64,000 nucleotides of DNA from Paralichthys olivaceus (Eukaryota > Chordata > Actinopteri > Pleuronectiformes > Paralichthyidae): positions 20,017,501-20,081,500 of the forward strand of contig NC_091107.1 in assembly GCF_024713975.1 (NCBI RefSeq), written 5' to 3'. The translations under genes were made by a program, and so were the position numbers. Position 1 is the first letter of the stretch. Every line of letters begins with the position of its first letter. Shown piece after piece: positions 31,847 to 44,079 of this stretch. The notes beneath the pieces were generated by a model, which did not search any database, was not told the origin of the DNA, and saw only the letters and a program-made list of their open reading frames with translations.

Positions 31847-34800
31847 ATGACCATCTCCTGGAAATCATGGCCCACGCTCCTTCACATCTGCTTATTCCTG
31901 TGCACAACTGGAGGTCAGTATTTATTCTTCAAATAACCAGCGAAGTTAGAAAACAGCCTGCTTTATAAGGTCAACAGTGAAGGATATAATAATATTTGTC
32001 CAGTAATTATTAATTAGTTGTCCAAACATTTCCTCACCAGTTTTCAATTTACTGTTCATGTCAATTAAAACTTTGTATTTTATACTACATTTTTAAACTG
32101 AATTTAATGATCACAGTTTTGAAAGCCCTGTGGGATGAATGGTGTCAGGATTAATTTAGGTTAGGAAATGATGTGAAAGGAAAGGTAATCCAAGAATAAA
32201 AGCTAATCATTACTCCGTCATGCTGTCCTGAAAGAAAAAAAACAAGAACCAAACCAAACTGTACAATCAGTTGTTCTCATCTAAATGTAAGCAGTCCTTT
32301 CATTCCAGACCGTTTTCATTCTGCTCGCTCTCACTTAAAAGCAACAATAGTGAGAAAATCACACAAAAATTCTACCTCAGATTTCAACAGTCGACCTGTG
32401 AGGGATAGGTGTTGTGTTTGAGTTTCAGTCTTGTCAAAAACCAACAAAACAAAACCAATGCCCTTTGTGATATTTACGTACCTTGAGCAAAGTCAAACAT
32501 GTCTCAAGTTGTGTTTCAACAACATGCAGGTCATACCCAGTGCCCTGAATCAAGAGCTTTAGTCTCTGATTGCATTCCAGTGTATGATTTACTGGTGTTA
32601 TTGCTTCACCTCAGCAGGGACACCAACACCTGAATGTGCTGCCAATTAAAATGTAGGGTTTTTTTGGCAATTAAATTCAATACTGTATGTATTGTGTACA
32701 TTTAATATAGAAAATGTCAGAATGTCAAATTGTCCTCAAAAATGAGCCTGACGAGAGAACAAAGATAAATATCGAAAAAGAACAGATTAAATATATGAAT
32801 CATCATTCCCCCCCCCCCCCCCCCAGCAGACATTTGGTTTGTAACAGTGTCACAGGCGTATGTAATATAATGAATGACGGCTGAGTTCCATTTCGCGGCT
32901 TCAGTCTGAGCGTCCTCCTGCTTTTTCTCACCCTCACTGATGCTCCCTAGGAGACATGAACATTTCTTGTTACATTAATGTCTGTGCTACTACATGTCTG
33001 TAGGAGCCATGCATGTAGTTGCTTGGAATACTTTGAATTGTTATATGGTCTGGTACTGTTACAGTGCTTGGTAACGTTGGGTCATGTGCATACAGGTGGT
33101 GATAATTCCAGTTAACATAAGCACAAGCTCATCTGACATGTTTATTTTCTTAAACTAACAATAATTAAAGAAGGCAGAAATAAAAATGGGGTATAGTTAA
33201 ATACATTTTTCTATATATGTGTTGTGAGATTAGTCTACATGTAATACTCACCAGTAAACATTATATTGATTCTCACATTGAAATTTTTCATAAACAGAAA
33301 ATCTAGGCCAGAACCAATAATCAATCATAATCAGACCAAACAAAACAGCTGAAAACAGTTCAATGACCAAGTCCCAACTGTTTCACATCAGTAACAGGAA
33401 AACAAAGATGCACTAAACAGGAAGTAAAGAGGTGTGTGCTGTCATAACAAGAACCAAGGAAGGAGCCCATGTTTCTGCTGTGAGAAACGTCACGGCAGTC
33501 ACGCTTTACATTTCATCTTTGTATTTTCAGTGGAGTCCCAAAAGTTCCAGCTGCAGCCTCTGAACCGAGCAGTGCTGCAGGGCTCGGATGTGCAATTCAG
33601 TTCCACCGTGGAGGGAAACTGGCAGGTGATGACCTGGCACGTCCGAGGGTTTCTGGTCCTCACTGTCCCTGCAGACAACAACGTGACCTCATCCTCAACA
33701 CAGTTCTCTGCCAGATTCTGCTCTGCAGGTGACCCACGCTGTGTGGAGTTCACCATCCACAACGTCACCCGCAAGGACGCTGGGCCGGTCATGTGCACCG
33801 TGCAGGGGGAGTATGGATCCAAGACTGCACAGCTTAGTGTTCAAGGTGAGTGTCACAGTCATATATCAGGCTGCACGTATATGTGTAGTATCTGCAGGGG
33901 CGGATACAAAGGCGGGGTCAGAGGGGCACTGAATGATTGGCCCTTCAATTGTCCTTGTACCGTCAGTGGTCTTCTTAAAATATATTTTAAACAATAAATA
34001 TGACAATTTGTAAATCATTTATATTTTCAAAGCTTTTTTCAAGAACACAATGTGCTTGAACAAGGACCAACAACAACAATAATAAAAACTAATTTACATA
34101 GCACCTTTATAAAGAGCATTTACAACATGGTTTGACAGATAAAGCAGATACAGGATTGATTGATTAAAACCAATTCATAAATAAAAGCAGTAAGAGGACA
34201 GCATCACGTAAAAGCAATATTTACAACAACCAAAGAAACGATTAGGACCAATACAAAGAAGAATAAAAAGCAGATAAATACAAATAAAAAGAATAAAAGC
34301 AATGATAAAAATTATCATCAAAATAAAGATAAAATCACATAAAGGTAAGTCTGGACAAATGGGTTTTAAAAAGCTATTTAAAAAAAAGTAATTGAAACTG
34401 CATTTGGCCCCTCTGTGTAAATTGGAGCCCTTGATATAGAGAAATCCTGGATTCACCTCTTAGTCTGTCCTTCACTGTGTATGCAAACAGGAAGTCCCAT
34501 TCAAAAGCCACTGATTTTGAGTTGTCTGCACTCTGCCCTCACTTAGAAAAAAAATCTGACAGTTTAGCTGTAAGGAAAGTGTAGCTACTGGGATGTACTG
34601 TGGGGGGCAGCAGTGTGCTCCCTCTTGGAAGAACAGAATCACATTTGAAGAGATATAATATCCAACATTCAGCCTGAGCTTTCTGGTGCTGTGGACATTG
34701 TTGTTGTAGGAAAATCAAAGTGTTCGTGCTGTACTTGGCTCAGCGGGGAAGGAAGAGTGATTAAACAAAAAACACCAAAGAAGCTTCAACGATGAAATAC

Positions 34801-37800
34801 AATTTCACAAGGAAAGAAATACACATCACACTCAGCTGATAATTAGTATATGCACACACTCACATAATAAGACACACACACACCCACACACAATTGCTTG
34901 GCTTTGCTAGATGGCCTGTGTAGGAGTCATTATCTCCCCGTTACAGCCATTGGAGAGCGTTGTCAGAGAAACTGGGGGCTTCCCTGGGTTGGTGGGAAAA
35001 ACCTATAACATAACAGCTTTTTGTTCAGGGAGACATGGAGCAACTATAATTGCTTTTGTAATGGGGGTTGCCGATTTAGTTAGATGATGTTAACGGCCAG
35101 TATCAGAGAACTGGATTTCAGACACATATACAGATGAACAAAATAGAACAAATAACATAAGGAAACACATTTTGTGGATTTGTGGATTATTTGTAGAAAT
35201 TAAACCAAAGAAAGCAGAAGCAGGTCCACTACTTCTAATTCCCAGTATGCATGTTTTTCATCTTGGACTGAAATCTTTCATCAGGAAAAAAATCCAAAGA
35301 ATCTTTAAACAAGAAAAAGGATGCATTTATATTGTAACAGAGATAAGATGTATGCATAATGATATAAAATGTAAATGTGTTGTAGATCGTGTCATTCATA
35401 TTTGACCGCAGTGATTATTCCTTTGCATGAATGACCCTCAAAAAGAAAATGGTGACTAGTTCGATTACAAAATCAATATCCATGTAACTTAACGACATAA
35501 ATTCAATGCAAAGGGTCAGATTTAATTAAGTGTTTTCTATCTGTGAATAAATTGTGTGCGTAATGTATATATTCAAGTTAAACTGTATTTAATTAAATCA
35601 CTCTCAAGTTTGAATTAATCACATTACCCCAATATGATAGAAAATAATTAATTAACTGAACATATATTGTAAAGTTACGTGGAAATTTAAAATGTAATTA
35701 AAATACATTAAGTCATAATTATTTTTTAGATTTGACCTCATATTCAGAAATGGAGAAATGTGGCTTGAGAGAAAATCTCTGACTCCAATGTTTTGATCAC
35801 TCAGCCTAAAACAAAACTGAGAAACATTTTATTTCTCCAGAGGGAACATTTCCCCACATCTGCTCTACTCAGCCTTTCCATTGAGCAGTAGCCTCAGCCT
35901 CAACCTCTGGATTAGCCAGAGGGGGGGAAGTGAGCACTAATAGCAATAAATAATTGTGTCTCTAAGGCAGTTTTATCAACCAGCCTTGAACCAGTGCACT
36001 TCCACAACAGTATAAAGAAAATCCAGCAAAACACCACACCTGCCTGCTTCCCAGCGTGGCAGTTATCTGAAGGTGATCTCACTGTGAAACATCTGGGCCC
36101 TGCTCCCCGGCTGTGAACGAATATTGATCGTGTAGGTGCTGGAGCTCTATCTCATGCTTCTGATTAGGACCTCCATGATTACAGACATATTCTCCTTGCA
36201 TGGAGCTAATGCTAATAAATCCAGCTAATAGACCTGCCAGCGGAGCACACTGATTGCTTTTCTGCAAGACCGGTGTTAATGAGGGACACTGACAGTTCAA
36301 TAGCAAACAGAGTTTACCAGCAAACTTCAGACAGGCTCATGTCATATTAAAGTCTCATGTTAACAACTGTAAGATCGTTCCATTGGTTCAGCTGATGTCA
36401 AGGTGATCCCTTTACTCTAACGTTACAACAAATGGCATTAATTATCCACCATGAAAAATGATCAAACATTGTTTCATTTCTCTTATTGTTTAACCTATAG
36501 ATAATCCATAACCATGCAGCAGCAGCCATGTGTTAATCTACTGCACAGTTATATTTAATATGTTTTTCCATGTGTAGTATTGTGTTAGTTCAGGCAGGGC
36601 ACAGAGGTCACACTTATATAAACTGACTGTCACCAGCTGCTTTATTCATGCTTCACCATCACTGCCTCATCCATCAACGCAGGTGTACACAGTGACCTGT
36701 ATAACCTGATTTCTCACTGGATATACTGAGCTCATGCCAACACACATCATGTGCCACCACAGCTCCTTCCACCCAATTTTTGATTTATGCACTGTCTGTG
36801 AGTTTAAAGGGGGATTCATTCTTTTAGAAGAATCCGCTGCTCTAATATCTCTCACCAGGCTAATATTTCATGAATATACAATGTTTATTTGAATATCAAC
36901 AAACAGCATGTCCAGATCAGTGTTAACTCTCTGCAAAAGGTGCATGGCTAGCTAGCATGGAAGTATGCAGACTGGATGTTCACAATTTATACTCAACATG
37001 TAGCATGACAATATAGGCTACATAGTTTGATTAGCCTCTGTTGTTCATCCTATCACAATCAATCACATCATACCCAACAGTCACACTAGCTACAGTGACA
37101 GCCACAAACAGAAAAGGAAAACCTGGCTCAACTTTGTGGCCACAACATAAAATAACTATGGGAGTCTGGAGGTCAGGCCAAAAATAACAAAAGATGAGGA
37201 AGTCTGGGCCAGCCCACAGGGACCGTAGGACCCAGAGCTTCCTCTCCAAAACTAATACACCCAAACGTCAGCCTAAACTAGAAATAAATCCCGAAAACTG
37301 TAATACCAGACCTCCAGCCTCAAACAGAAAGAAACCCAAAGAACCACAACCACATTCTCTAACATCATCATAATCCTAATCAAGCTGCTGCTGCAGATAG
37401 AGAGAGCAAACCTCTTCTGCACCCTCGCTTAAATACCGGGCAGAGCCACAATCAGCTGATCCGTCACACCTGTGAGGAGAGGAGAGCAGAGGAGGGGGGA
37501 GGGAAGAGCGTGGGAGTGTGTAACACTACATTACCAGTAGCCATAAAACATAAAACTAGTCTGAACACATAAATATTAAAACATCATTAAGTCAGAACAT
37601 TAATACATGAACACAACAAAACTATAACAGTTATATTTAAAAACTCAAAACGTTTTTAGTTTGTTTAATCCGGATGACTACAATTAACATGGTGGCCTCC
37701 GTAAAGAGGGTCCCCTCGATGTAAATATAAAGTATTTAAATATAAAGGGCCTTTTCAAGGGTAAAGAAAACTACAATTTAGATGAAATGAACTAGTGAAA

Positions 37801-40800
37801 ACATCATGAGGATTATTCTACATTAAATTTCTGCCAATAGATCCCTTTCACCTAAATCTTACACACTGGACCTTTAACTAAGACATTTTAATAATCCCAT
37901 GTGCCTTTGCGTGTGGGTGGATGTGGGTACTTTGAGAGGAAATCAAGACTAGAAAAGTCATATATAATAACCATTCACACTCAGAGTGACCTTCTTACTG
38001 ATCGGTACATAATGGCTTCATCCATTATAATAATAATAATACTTCATATTTATATAACGCTTTTCAAAGCTCTCAAAGTCGCTGTACACGGTGAAGGATA
38101 AAAATAAGGAAACAATAAAATCTTCAATACAAATGACGACAGTGTGGTATACTAAGAAAATAAAAATAAAGAACAAAATAAAAACATGGGCTGGGGGGAT
38201 TTAGTTAGGGAAGGCAAGTCTGAATAGGTGGGTTTTGAGGACCTTTTTGAATGATAGCAGTGTGGGGGTATTTGATAATGCCCTGTCACCCCAGGTTTGG
38301 CGCTTGGTCCTAAGGACCTGAAGGAGGTTGGCATCAGCAGATCTGAGGTGTCGGGTGGGGGTGTGCTGGTGGCAAGAAAAGGGAAAACACCCACAAGGGA
38401 TTAACTAATGTACGAACAAGATGAACTACAACAAGGGATATGATATTCAGCTTGTATAAAAGATGCCATGAAATTGTTAATTTACAACAGATAACATAGA
38501 CAGTGAAAACAAAGATTAAATAACAACACACAGACGCCCAGGCTGGTCTGTCACACAGCTCTCAGCACCAATCCTATTGAGCAGGAACCCAACGGGTGCA
38601 CTACCTCAGACCACTGGGTCAGATGCCTAAAAACTCACTGATCCTCTGACCTAACCTCTCCATTGTCCTGTTCTCTGTTTCTCAGAGAGTGGCACAGTCA
38701 ACATCCTGGGAGGGAACATGACCGTGGACCAGGACCAGCAGGTGGAGTTCCAGTGTGTAACAATTGCTTGGTTCCCCATACCCACAATAAGCTGGACCCA
38801 AAACAGTCACGCCGTAAACAGCAGCCTGTACAACACCAGCAGCGTGAAGGATGGGGACTACTTCAACTCCACCAGCGTACTCAAGTTCCAGGCAGTCAGA
38901 AACACCATGGTGGAGTGTCAGGCAACTGTGCCAGCGCTAACAAACCCACAGTCCAGCTCTGTCTCCTTGGTGGTTGGTAAGAAAGTCGACTTGTCAGCCT
39001 CCTCCGACACATTCTGCCTCCGTGCTACATTCAAAGGTTGAAAGAATGAGCTAAATGTATTCTAATTTCATTCTATGGTTCCCGTGTTGGTAATAGCAAA
39101 AACAGCACTAATTCAATATAGTACATCACATTGCAATGGAAATCCAGTTTACCACTACACTCCCACTATACAATATCTTAAATCTACATCAAAATCCACA
39201 GTTGTGATTATAAAGACTTCCTTAGGGAATGCTGCTAAATCAATGTTATCGACAGGCTCAAGGCAGCAACACACCAAAAGATTGAAATAAATTCATATCA
39301 ACAGTTAGATGTGTGTATGACACTGGAGACCATTATATAGTCCAAGGCCTAACTTGTAACCATCGTGCGGATATTGCCAGTTCATACACTTTTTACTACA
39401 CCTATACGATACTTTATTTTTAGAAGTAATTGATTAATTGATTATTGTTGTGTTATGGTTGTCATCTCACAGCAAAAAGGTTCCCAGTTCATATCCTAGT
39501 TTGGCTGGGGTCTTACTTCATGTTCACGCCATGTCTTTGTGGGGCTACTCCCATCACTCTGGCTTCTTCACACAGTCCAAACACACAGCATAGGTGTAAA
39601 TGGTTGTGTCTCTGTATGTTGCCCATATTGTGTGGGCTTGTCCAGGCCTCTTGCCCAATGTTGGCAGGGACCTATGGCTGGGATCCTATAGATAATGGAT
39701 GGATGGACCGTCTCACAGTGGCGACAACAAACACCCATCAGGTGGTGAGACTCACCTGTCAAAGAAGTGATGGACTGAGAGACTCGCCAATGTAGAGCAC
39801 AGTTATATAGTTAGCATAGTTATTTTAGTATCATTAACAAACATTACTGTCCTAATATTAAAAGAAGACGTGAAAGAAGTTAACATTACTGCTTTTTTCT
39901 CAAGGCTTTGTCCAAGGATGATGTGATGTGTTTGATACCTCTCCTGAATGTAACGATGATGTGCTCACAGGTAGCAGCGACCATATCTGTCAGGAGCTCC
40001 AGTTGATAACTGTGAAAATTCTCAGAGACCCAGGTCATGGTATCTTTAGTGTACGTAGTATGCTGGGAGCTGCTTCAAAATACACAAGCAAGTCCAGTTG
40101 CCTACATACACTTGAACAACTTCTGGAGCTTGGGTTAATATTCCAGACAGGAAGTGCAGTAAGTGCTGAGACATTATTGTGTATGGTAATTGAAGGGGTT
40201 ATGGTGGGTCAGCTCCTGTATTAACCCCATCACTCAGTTGTGTGACTGAAATCTCAGAATGGTTCAGTTAGTGGAAATCTACATGCATCACAGACTGTTT
40301 TCATATTCTGTGTATTAATGTGGACATTTAGATTCCTCTCCTAGTTTTGTTTGTGTCTAGTATTTTATTTTGACAATTAACATTTTTATCTCTTTGAGTG
40401 TTCTGTTCTGAATTCCGGTCTTTCCTCTTGCTGCAGTTCCCAAACCTCCTGACTGGACTGTGCTGATAGCTGTGGTCGTGTCTTTTGGAGGTTTGGCTCT
40501 GCTGGTTTTACTCATCATCGGAATCATCTTCTGCTGCAAACGCAGAAAAGAAAAACGTGAGGCTGTCAATTCTAACTCACACCATGTTCAAAATCAGAAA
40601 TGTCGTGGTACTAATTTGTTTGCAGGTAGCAAGTGCTGGAAGGTATTAATGAGAATGGGGTCGTTACTGATTCTTTCTCAAAGACGATACTGTAAATCTT
40701 TGCAAAGTGAAACAGTGGGAAGACGGATTAAGAGCAGACTGAGTCATAGTTGTCTATAATCATTTGTGTATGTCTTGTTTACATATATATTTATAGATTA

Positions 40801-43081
40801 ATTTGGTATCTTATGGTCCCCTTTCAGAATCCAACTATCAAGATGAAATGAGGTGAGAACAAGAGAACATTTTGTAAATATTCCACCTCTACAGCTCTGG
40901 TGTGTTTCTACAAACAGTCGAATACTGTGTTGTCACTCGTGTGTGTGTCGCAGGAGGGTGAGGACACAGAGCCAGATCAGTACTGTCAGTGCAGCCGGAC
41001 TGAGACGGGCTCAAGTGAATGCCGGATTTGTGCCGGAGGGTCAAACAAGTAAGAGCGATGGGTGAAATTACACTAACACAAGTTCTCGATGAAAATCTGT
41101 ACATTTGAATTTGAATTTAAAAGTTGAAATGGGCACTCTCACATTTCGCTGCTGTCACCAAGCCAAGTCCAAAGTCTCGTCTCTGTCCACAGGTATCGCT
41201 CCCAGTGAACTCACCGACAGTGACTTTTGCCAGGCAAATGGCCCCAATGTCTTCGAGGTAGGGTTGTGGGGTGGTTCTGTAATACACAATGACAATACAC
41301 AATACAAAGTAGAAAATTATTGCATGCAGCGGTGTACAAAGACCATTTAAGCTATTATGCGATAGAGACACAGCATCATTTGGAGGAAACAAAGCAAAGA
41401 TCTGTCACAAATATCTTCTTCTGTTCCCTTTTGGCTCAGGGCCTGTAGACGATTAGCTACTCATGGTAGAACAATTTTGACTTACGATATAACAGTAGTG
41501 ATTAAGTGTTTACAGCCGTGTTAGAAGCTCTGTGAAGCTGTAATTAAAACAAAGCAGTGCTTTGATTTAAATGCTAAATTCAACATGCTAACATGTAGAC
41601 AATGATAGTGCTAACATGCTTAGATACAGTAGTGGTAAAGTGTTTTGTTCACCAGCTTAGTTATATGTATATTATATCAGTATTCTAGTGTTTCCTGCAA
41701 ATTTCATGTTATCCAATAGATCACTTTAATCACACCAGCTTCATGGTGCCATTAGAGAAAAAATATCCTGTGATCATCACAGTCACCAAAGTTCTACCTC
41801 TGACCACCTTAAATGTCTGTATGTTTATGGCAGTCCATCAAATTGTGGTCACAACAGTGGTCTCGACTAGTAAACTAACAAAAGACATAAATATGGACGA
41901 CATGATGACTCCCCAAAAGTGCAACCAAATTGTCTTGATCGTCCCCTGGTGGCTAGCTACAAAATAGGTTGTAAAAACCCACCTCCCCCAGCGAGGAGGA
42001 CATTAAGGGCCAAACTAAGTATATGTCAAATACATTGTAAATGTGTTTTTAATTATTTATTTGATGGTATAAAAACAGGGTGAAACATCATGATTGACAG
42101 CTGAGACTGACTCGCTATTAGTTGGGCGCGTGCATCGGCAGGACCTTGATTCCCTGTGGCTCCATCCCACAATCATTACTGCACTTACTCTGGGTCCAAA
42201 TAATGTCTTTGGTGAAAGATGGCAGCATTGGATATCTGATTACTAAATAGTGGGAGGAAGTGGAGACACGTCGTCCATCTTTATATTCAGTCTACTGCCC
42301 AACATAACAGACTATCCCATCCATAGTCCCCTAACTAACATGGCTTTACAATCTGTACATAGTTATATATTTTAAACGGACAATTTATAAAAAGACAAAA
42401 AGGTTGGGCAGCCAGTTCTTTACCATGCACTGTGAAGGAGAACACTTCCTCACTCTGCACCCACACTGCCATACACCACACACAAAGATCCCTCACAGTC
42501 AGTGTGCAGCGTTCACCTTTGCAAAACGTTGTAACAGCTCAGAGCTCATGCTGGATTTTGCCATTAGAAAGCCTGAGAGATTATTTATATGGACCCCTTT
42601 TCATTGCTCCTGAAAATGAAATAAACAAATTATCAGCCACGTGAATTGATCATGTTTAACCATTAAGCTGCTAATCATTTAATGTGTCATTTATCAGGCA
42701 TGCTACGTACACAGCATGAATAATTCATTGCTGATCACTGTTGGTCATTCAACTAATTCAAGTACTGTGATGAACGAGGTAGCTCATGAACAAACATGTC
42801 CTCAATTACAGCCAAGTAATACCAAGCTGATCTATCTCAGCTGAGCAATGTACAGTAGTTACATATTTCATGGGTTATATAAACACTGTTTTGGTGGGGG
42901 GGGGGTTAACAGCAGCTTGGGTGCAAATTGGATGCATTATTGATGTGACATTTGTTTTGCCTTCAATTTTTAGATGCCTGATATCCTTAACACTAGCCAG
43001 ACTGGAAATAGCTTCAACAGAGCCCAACACACTGTGGACGGATCAGGCTTTAGGAAGCACAGACATGTCACCATCGTGTAA
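31847..43081 (+). CDS. igsf5: immunoglobulin superfamily member 5 (JAM4-type junction adhesion protein)
   Basis: A single-pass adhesion protein of epithelial tight junctions that binds PDZ scaffolds. Coding exons: 31847-31913, 33531-33845, 38686-38976, 40437-40556, 40828-40852, 40954-41048, 41193-41257 and 42974-43081. All have GT-AG borders and continuous phase, giving 361 aa (human 407). Order: a signal peptide (MTISWKSWPTLLHICLFLC); Ig domain 1 with GSDVQFSSTVEGNWQVMTWH and FTIHNVTRKDAGPVMC; Ig domain 2 with QQVEFQC, ISWTQNS and NTMVECQATV; several Asn-X-Ser/Thr sites; a membrane segment (LIAVVVSFGGLALLVLLIIG) with the CCKRRKEK stop-transfer; then a cytoplasmic tail ending HVTIV, a class I PDZ-binding motif like the human TTVV end. 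Domain 1 lacks the first canonical Ig cysteine. The product rests on domain layout, the tail and the position next to pcp4. Confidence 0.88.
31914..33530 (+). other. igsf5: igsf5 intron 1
   Basis: About 1.6 kb, AT-rich, containing a 17-C homopolymer at 32808-32824. No nested gene was seen. Confidence 0.6.
34075..34400 (+). repeat. dispersed repeat copy C1 (intron 2 of igsf5)
   Basis: 'ataataaaaactaatttaca' followed by 'tagcacctttataaagagca', and later 'aaggtaagtctggacaaatg', align in order with 38023-38245. Both resemble the 'tatatagcgcttttc' class of fish retroposon. Confidence 0.5.
34401..37636. other. igsf5: igsf5 intron 2, middle part
   Basis: No coding exon or confident repeat was seen. 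Open frames here lack motifs. Confidence 0.5.
37637..37877 (+). mobile_element. TTAA MITE copy, right two-thirds
   Basis: Matches the intact copy at 43728-44079 from 'aaaactcaaaacgtttttag' to the terminal CACTGGACCTTTAA, including 'aaagtatttaaatataaagg'. The left inverted end is missing. Confidence 0.7.
38023..38390 (+). repeat. dispersed repeat copy C2
   Basis: 'ttcatatttatataacgctt' then 'ttcaaagctctcaaagtcgc', followed by 'gaataggtgggttttgagga'. It aligns with copy C1 at 34075-34400. It is typical of a 3'-end-derived fish retroposon. Confidence 0.5.
39444..39710 (+). mobile_element. fish SINE/LINE-tail repeat ending in (GGAT)n
   Basis: Contains 'gtcatctcacagcaaaaagg' then 'ttcccagttc', 'cttcttcacacagtccaaac', 'cttgtccaggcctcttgccc' and 'ctgggatcctatagataatg', ending in ggatggatgga. 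This series of blocks is characteristic of an abundant percomorph retroposon. It lies in igsf5 intron 3. A split copy is at 51100-51631. Confidence 0.65.
41880..42295 (+). mobile_element. MITE with inverted ends, in the last igsf5 intron
   Basis: The left arm at 41883-41912 (ataaatatggacgacatgat) is the inverse of the right arm at 42265-42293 (cgtcgtccatctttatattc). The inner left flank 'ctccccaaaagtgcaaccaa' and 'cccctggtggctagc' match the inverted form of 1753-1873. No open frame lies between the arms, so it is non-autonomous. Confidence 0.6.
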
Positions 43082-43727
43082 GGACAGACAGTAAACCACA
43101 ATGAACTTGCAAAGCAACCTGAAAGAGGTTGAAAAAAGGTGGACGAAGGCCTGGATCTGCCGAGAACAAAGACGGATGGACTAACATGGAGTGGATGGAG
43201 TCACACGTTGAGGCTGGTTGCACAGGAGACCTCCAACATTTATTTTATGTTCTGCTTGTTATCAGGTTCTATCGGCAGAATGTCAATCTATGGATGATAT
43301 ATTTATATTGCAAAACTTCTGGGCATTATATCTGTGCTCAAGTTAGGTCGCAGAAGCAGCATCATGACAGATTAGCATGAAGAACAAATCAATGATGAAC
43401 ATCTCCAGCAGCCTCTGACGCTCCAGCATAAAATATTTAGTTTGCTCTCACATGATGGACTAACAGGACTAACTGCTGTTTATCTAGTCCATGCTAAACT
43501 ATATCTTTACATTAAGTTAAATTATTAAAAAGAGACCATGTTAGACTTCCTTTGTCCTCCTACATCTCTAAATGTCTTATAATGTAATACACTTACTTGC
43601 CTGTTCTGTGAGCAGCTTATTTTTCAAATGTATGATTTGTTATAAAAAAACATTTTCATTTATATTTTATTATCGAGCCATTTGTCTGCATACACTCGTA
43701 TAAATGTGTAATATGTAACATTCAACT
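43082..43727 (+). other. igsf5: igsf5 3' UTR
   Basis: No AATAAA lies near the stop. An ATTAAA variant at 43524-43529 would give a 3' UTR of about 460 nt; the next AATAAA is at 44805-44810, beyond a MITE. Confidence 0.4.
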
Positions 43728-44079
43728 TTAAAGGTTCAGTGTGTAGAGTTTTGTGATACTGAGTGTTGAAATTGCATGTTGCAGCTGAACACCCCTCACC
43801 TCACCCTCTCCTTCCGAACTTGAAAAAGAACCAGTGGTAGCTTCAGTTGTCATAAAAACTCAAAAGGTGTTTAGTTTGTCCAGTCTGGCTTCCGAAGAGA
43901 GGGTCCCCTCAATGTAAATATAAAGTATTTAAATATAAAGGGTCTTTTCTGGGGTAAAGAAAACTACAATTCATACAATTTAGATGAAACTAACAAGTGA
44001 AAACATCATGAGGATTATTCTACATTAAATTTCTGACAATAGTTCCCTTTCACCTAAATCTTACACACTGGACCTTTAA
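43728..44079 (+). mobile_element. intact TTAA-flanked MITE (reference copy of the family)
   Basis: Both ends are present: TTAA-AGGTTCAGTGTGTAG on the left and CACACTGGACCT-TTAA on the right, imperfect inverted repeats of about 25 bp. The TTAA at each end (43728-43731 and 44076-44079) fits target-site duplication of the piggyBac type. About 352 bp with no coding capacity. Related copies lie at 14366, 27310, 37637 and, inverted, 60188-60470. Confidence 0.75.

Noticed and set aside
33434..33530. Upstream extension of the igsf5 Ig domain 1 frame
   Set aside because: The frame is open but precedes a clear acceptor at 33530/33531. Joining to the signal-peptide exon gives a sensible secreted start.
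42870..42973. Poly-G tract and upstream frame before the last igsf5 exon
   Set aside because: The frame runs through the acceptor into another phase. The phase-0 reading from 42974 gives the PDZ-type end.
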